Below the pieces are notes generated by a model. It saw nothing but the letters and a program-made list of their open reading frames with translations, searched no databases and was not told the DNA's origin. Shown here in pieces: positions 6,056 through 9,091 of a DNA stretch of 9,091 bases. Position 1 is the stretch's first letter. Each line of letters starts with the position of its first letter. The DNA lies in contig DKCG01000022.1 in NCBI GenBank assembly GCA_002449145.1, positions 1 through 9,091 of the forward strand, in the 5' to 3' direction. Source of the DNA: Christensenella sp. UBA6880. GTDB taxonomy: Bacteria > Bacillota > Clostridia > Christensenellales > CAG-917. A program made the translations under genes and the position numbers.

Positions 6056-7186
6056 ATGGCTTCAAAAATGAACGATAAAACGACGATTTCGCAACAAAAC
6101 GCAAAGATACTTTTCACGGGCGGCGGTACGGGCGGACACGTCTACCCCAACCTTGCGCTCGTTCCCGAATTTGAAAAAAGAGGATTTGAAATTGCGTATG
6201 CGGGCGGCGAAGGCAACACCCTCGAAAAAAGGCTCGCTCGCGACGCGGGCATAAAATACTATGCCGTTCCCTCGATAAAACTCGTGCGTTCTATGTCGGG
6301 CGCGGCAATCAAAAACAACTTGAAAATCCCCGTAGAATTGAATCGTGCGGTCAAAAAAGCAAAGGACGTACTCGAGCAAATCAAACCCGATTGCGTTTTT
6401 TCAAAAGGCGGTTTCGTATCCTTGCCGATAGTGCTTGCCGCAAGCAAGGCGCATATCCCGATTTTCGCGCACGAGAGCGACTACACTCTCGGTCTTGCCA
6501 ATAAAATCGCAAAACTCAAAGGCGCGACGATTTTCAAAGCGAACCCCAAAGCAAAATTCGACGGCGTTTTCGTGGGTATGCCTTTGCGCGAAAATCTTTT
6601 GCGAAAAGACAAAACCGAGGCGCAAAAAACACTGAATATAAACAATCCTTTCAAAAAGCCCGTGCTTTTGGTGTTCGGCGGCTCGTCGGGCGCAAGCGCA
6701 ATAAACGAAGCGGTCAAAAAGAATATAAAATCGCTCACGACAAAATATTACGTTCTGCACGTCACGGGCAAAAACAAGGACGAAAAAATAAGCGCGAGCG
6801 ACTACCGAGCGTTTGAATACGCCGACGACATTTCACTCTTTTACACAGCTTGCGACGTCATACTTTCAAGGGCGGGCGCGACGAGCGTTTTCGAAATCTC
6901 GTCGATAGGCAAACGTGTCGTGTTCGTTCCCCTACCCAAAGGCGCGTCGAGAGGGGATCAGATATACAATGCCGACCTTGCCAAAGAGTACGGCGGAATC
7001 GTGCTTAAACAAGATTCGAGTTTTTGCGACAATTTCGTCGGGGCAATAGAAACGGCAATGCAAAATCCGCCTATGAAACCCATAAAACACGACTCAAACG
7101 GAAAAATTGCGGACGTTGTATGTGATAAATTGAGGCGAGGTGAAAAATGCAAAAACAAAAAACCATCGCCAAATGGCTTGCCGTAA
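6056..7186 (+). CDS. murG: UDP-GlcNAc:lipid I N-acetylglucosaminyltransferase MurG
   Basis: MurG adds GlcNAc from UDP-GlcNAc to lipid I, making lipid II for peptidoglycan, on the inner face of the membrane. The protein has 376 residues, slightly above the usual 355-370. Seen are the first glycine loop TGGGTGGHVYP (21-31, His28), SKGGFVSLP (116-124), the acceptor-side HESDYTLGLANK (139-150), the second glycine loop FGGSSGAS (207-214), the UDP-binding SRAGATSVFE (271-280, Glu280) and ASRGDQIYNA (297-306, Gln302). The HESD/ASRGDQ variants are typical of Clostridia. The usual cell-division neighbours (ftsW, murD, divIB) are absent here. Neither the ATG at 6056 nor the in-frame ATG at 6068 has a Shine-Dalgarno sequence; about 15 residues precede the first beta strand, so 6068 is possible. 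The last 40 bases overlap the next gene in another frame, which suggests translational coupling. Confidence 0.9.
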   Translation: MASKMNDKTTISQQNAKILFTGGGTGGHVYPNLALVPEFEKRGFEIAYAGGEGNTLEKRLARDAGIKYYAVPSIKLVRSMSGAAIKNNLKIPVELNRAVKKAKDVLEQIKPDCVFSKGGFVSLPIVLAASKAHIPIFAHESDYTLGLANKIAKLKGATIFKANPKAKFDGVFVGMPLRENLLRKDKTEAQKTLNINNPFKKPVLLVFGGSSGASAINEAVKKNIKSLTTKYYVLHVTGKNKDEKISASDYRAFEYADDISLFYTACDVILSRAGATSVFEISSIGKRVVFVPLPKGASRGDQIYNADLAKEYGGIVLKQDSSFCDNFVGAIETAMQNPPMKPIKHDSNGKIADVVCDKLRRGEKCKNKKPSPNGLP

Positions 7187-8562
7187 TCCTATTGATGACA
7201 GTCGCAGTCGCTTGCTATATCGCGCTTTCCGCAATCGTTGGTAAAAATCCCGACGGCAACGCAAACGTCGCGGGGGCAAACGACGACAAAAACCAAGAAA
7301 ACGTAGACAATCCGACGATAAAACCCGTTTATTCCGTATTACCCAGAAAGAGCGAAACGATAAACGGCGCAAGCGTCGCGCACGTCGGCGGCGAGGGCGA
7401 AGAAAAGGTCCTCGACGTCTTTTATTTCGCAAAGAAAACCGCCCTCGTATTCCACTCGCAATCCGAGCAATACGACGTGAAAGAGAAAGGAATTTACGTA
7501 GCGATTTTCGGCGGCGAAACCCTTGAAAAAATCGTTAAAATCGCAAACGAAAACGACGAGTATCTTTCAAGTTGCCAAACGAGAAACGGCGTTGCGATTT
7601 TCACTTGCGACGGCGCAAAAACGAACGTCAGAATATACGACGGAAACTTTGCCGTATCTTGCGAAAACACTCTCGACGCATACGACGAAATCAACGCTGA
7701 TTATTACGGCGAAAACGTCGAAGCGTTTTGCGTGAAAAACGGCAAAATGAAGAGGCTCGTCATAGACGATTCGCTTAGAGTTAAAAGCGACAATTTCGTG
7801 CTTCAAACGACAGCCGCAAACGTGGTTCAAGCCATAAAATACGGCGACTCTACCTTGCTGTTTTTGCAAGACGAGCAAACCGCCGTCGGCGTGACTTACG
7901 ATACAAATTCGGGTTTTACAAAGCGTTTTTCATACGATAAACACCGCATTTTACAAATTATGCCCGTGATTCAATCGAACGTTCAATGCTTTGCGATTCT
8001 TTTCAAAACGCAAAACGGCTTGAAAGTTTCCATTTTGTCGCAAACGCTAAACGAAAACGCGGAATACGACGTAAACGGCGAGAATTTCGGCGCGCTTTTC
8101 AGAAGCGAAAACGGCTTGAAAATCCTTTTGAAAAATCGCGTGATAAGACTTTGTTCGCACCTCGAATTTATATCCGAAACGCCGCTTTCGGATATAGTCG
8201 TTTCAAGCGAAAATCGATTTGAATCAAGTGGCAACGCACTCGAAAGCGCAAGCGGTTTAACCTCGCAAAACGGCGCAATATCGCTTGAAAAAGCAAACGA
8301 TTTTTCTTGCGTGTGGCAAGAGGAAAATATGCTTGTCGCTCGCTTTGAAAACTTCGATTGTCTGCTTAAACTCGACGATAACGAAATAGCCGCCGCGGCG
8401 ACGTTCAAATACGCCGAAAACGTGTTCGCCACGACGTCCGTAATAGACGGACAAAACAAGTTGTCGATATTCTTCGACGCCGATTCCGACTCGACGTCGA
8501 CGTATATGTGTTTCGGCAAAACCGACGCGTTTTTCTTGTCCGTATTGACAAGCGGCAAATGA
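7147..8562 (+). CDS. Membrane-anchored extracytoplasmic protein of unknown function
   Basis: I do not recognise this 471-residue protein. A short basic N-terminus (MQKQKTIAK) is followed by one hydrophobic segment, residues 10-31. Next comes a polar Asn/Asp-rich linker (about 32-60), then a long beta-rich region with no further membrane segment. This predicts a single-pass protein, N-terminus inside, with the body outside the membrane. The body has many short units of alternating hydrophobic strands and turns (such as NGVAIFTCDG and NGLKVSILS), which recalls a beta-propeller, but I cannot count blades securely. Cys144 and Cys154 could form a disulfide. The start is supported by GAGGTG (7137-7142) four bases before the ATG, inside the murG 3' end. 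Overlap with murG and linkage to a membrane protein suggest an envelope role, by inference only. The 3' end also carries a promoter for the next gene. Confidence 0.75.
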   Translation: MQKQKTIAKWLAVILLMTVAVACYIALSAIVGKNPDGNANVAGANDDKNQENVDNPTIKPVYSVLPRKSETINGASVAHVGGEGEEKVLDVFYFAKKTALVFHSQSEQYDVKEKGIYVAIFGGETLEKIVKIANENDEYLSSCQTRNGVAIFTCDGAKTNVRIYDGNFAVSCENTLDAYDEINADYYGENVEAFCVKNGKMKRLVIDDSLRVKSDNFVLQTTAANVVQAIKYGDSTLLFLQDEQTAVGVTYDTNSGFTKRFSYDKHRILQIMPVIQSNVQCFAILFKTQNGLKVSILSQTLNENAEYDVNGENFGALFRSENGLKILLKNRVIRLCSHLEFISETPLSDIVVSSENRFESSGNALESASGLTSQNGAISLEKANDFSCVWQEENMLVARFENFDCLLKLDDNEIAAAATFKYAENVFATTSVIDGQNKLSIFFDADSDSTSTYMCFGKTDAFFLSVLTSGK

Positions 8563-8573
8563 GGTTGTATACT
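8545..8573 (+). promoter_or_regulatory. Near-consensus sigma-A promoter inside the upstream gene's 3' end
   Basis: The -35 TTGACA (8545-8550) is a perfect match. The spacer is 17 bases and the -10 TATACT (8568-8573) matches five of six positions. The first transcribed base is predicted at or within about two bases of 8580, which is the A of the ATG of the next gene. This would give a leaderless mRNA. Confidence 0.65.
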
Positions 8574-8579
8574 TTGAGT

Positions 8580-8948
8580 ATGGCAAAAGAAATTCAATCG
8601 CAAACGGCTCAATCTCAACCCTATTCGGATATGGCGGCACGAAAAATCGTGCTGATTTTGGGGTTCGTGATGACGTTGCTCGGATTCTTGGCAATGGTTT
8701 ACGCTTCGCTCGTATTCTTCTTCCCCGCCGCGAATTTCATAAAGTCCGTGCTTGCGGGCGACCTCGTGAGAGGCTTGTACATCGCAAGTTTGGCGTTGTC
8801 TTTCGTCGGCGTGGTATTTTCCGTTGCCGGTGCAAACACGAAGAAAGGTCTTGCAAGATTGTCTTTCTTCTTCGGCACTTTCGGATTTATTTTTTCCGCG
8901 GCGTTCTTGGTCGTAGTGCTGTTTTTCGGAACGCTGTTGCCGTTTTGA
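8580..8948 (+). CDS. Small three-helix membrane protein of unknown function
   Basis: The 122-residue protein has a polar, Gln/Ser-rich start (residues 1-20) and three predicted membrane helices at about 22-48, 65-84 and 92-118. A basic stretch (NTKKGLAR) lies between the second and third helices. I recognise no family. Two starts are possible. The ATG at 8559 overlaps the upstream stop as ATGA and would suit translational coupling, adding seven residues (MRLYTLS). The ATG at 8580 sits where the promoter at 8545-8573 should start transcription. I prefer 8580 because MAKE is a typical start and the promoter is strong. No good Shine-Dalgarno sequence serves either; the GAGG at 8561-8564 is 15 bases from 8580. 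The gene ends 25 bases before a strong terminator hairpin region. Confidence 0.72.
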   Translation: MAKEIQSQTAQSQPYSDMAARKIVLILGFVMTLLGFLAMVYASLVFFFPAANFIKSVLAGDLVRGLYIASLALSFVGVVFSVAGANTKKGLARLSFFFGTFGFIFSAAFLVVVLFFGTLLPF

Positions 8949-8973
8949 TAAATAATAAGGAATAGTAAGGAAT

Positions 8974-9009
8974 AAAAAAGCAACCCGACAAAAAGTCGGG
9001 TTGTTTTTT
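8974..9009. terminator. Intrinsic terminator, probably bidirectional
   Basis: A nine-pair stem CAACCCGAC (8981-8989) / GTCGGGTTG (8995-9003) encloses the loop AAAAA and is followed by six T (9004-9009). On the other strand the same stem is followed by C and six T, so it can also stop minus-strand transcription arriving from beyond the window. It ends the murG gene run. Confidence 0.92.
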
Positions 9010-9091
9010 ATACACAAGTAGTCGTTATATACTCTAAATTAAAGATGCCCCCTTCCTCACGTGTTTCCCCTACCGCCGTTCCCCCTCTGCA
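9010..9091. other. Unresolved right edge with a pyrimidine-rich tract
   Basis: From about 9045 the plus strand is strongly C/T-rich, with blocks such as GCCCCCTTCC, TTTCCCC and TTCCCCCTCT, unlike the rest of the window. A minus-strand frame is open from the window edge to a stop at 9008-9010, about 27 codons, which would lie inside the terminator's T-run. This is too little to call a gene. It may be the edge of an intergenic repeat or of the next gene. Confidence 0.3.

Noticed and set aside
8956..8973. Repeated TAAGGAAT (two copies) before the terminator
   Set aside because: It is a two-copy 8-base repeat in a short AT-rich spacer. It resembles a ribosome binding site but no open frame follows, so it is probably chance.
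7983..9017. Minus-strand open frame (344 codons) opposite the last two plus-strand genes
   Set aside because: It runs through the terminator and across two plus-strand genes. Its translation is low-complexity Ser/Arg-rich without motifs, while the plus-strand frames have plausible membrane segments and starts.

Overview
The window looks like a chromosomal segment of a Gram-positive, low-to-mid GC bacterium, most likely a member of the Clostridia (Bacillota). The clues are a parE-parC pair in that order, a MurG of the Clostridia-type 'HESD ... ASRGDQ' pattern, and an alpha/beta hydrolase of the monoacylglycerol-lipase-like type common in Clostridia. A closer placement (for example an uncultured gut Clostridia order) is a guess. 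Most of the window is ordinary housekeeping sequence. No defence system, CRISPR array, insertion sequence, tRNA or rRNA was found.

Layout. Positions 1-173 are non-coding or unresolved, with AT-rich repeats and small hairpins. Positions 174-4640 (minus strand) hold a two-gene operon, parE then parC, encoding a type II topoisomerase that is most likely topoisomerase IV. It has a good sigma-A type promoter at 4673-4701. Positions 4702-5010 are intergenic and dominated by a nearly perfect 166-bp palindrome with a partial second copy of one part beside it. Positions 5011-5925 (minus strand) encode an alpha/beta hydrolase with its own promoter and a strong ribosome binding site. Positions 5926-6055 are a divergent intergenic region. 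Positions 6056-8948 (plus strand) hold three closely packed genes: murG, a membrane-anchored extracytoplasmic protein that overlaps murG by 40 bases, and a small three-helix membrane protein. The run ends in a bidirectional-looking intrinsic terminator at 8974-9009. Positions 9010-9091 hold a pyrimidine-rich tract of unknown nature.

How the genes relate. ParE (ATPase and TOPRIM) and ParC (DNA cleavage and wrapping) form one enzyme, and their genes are clearly co-transcribed. MurG performs the last cytoplasmic step of lipid II synthesis. The two proteins encoded after it are membrane or surface proteins of unknown function, and their tight linkage is the only evidence that they share an envelope role. 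The most interesting observations are the 166-bp palindrome, a near-consensus promoter inside the 3' end of the second gene whose predicted start point falls on the ATG of the third gene (a likely leaderless mRNA), and a glycine at the quinolone-contact acidic position of ParC.
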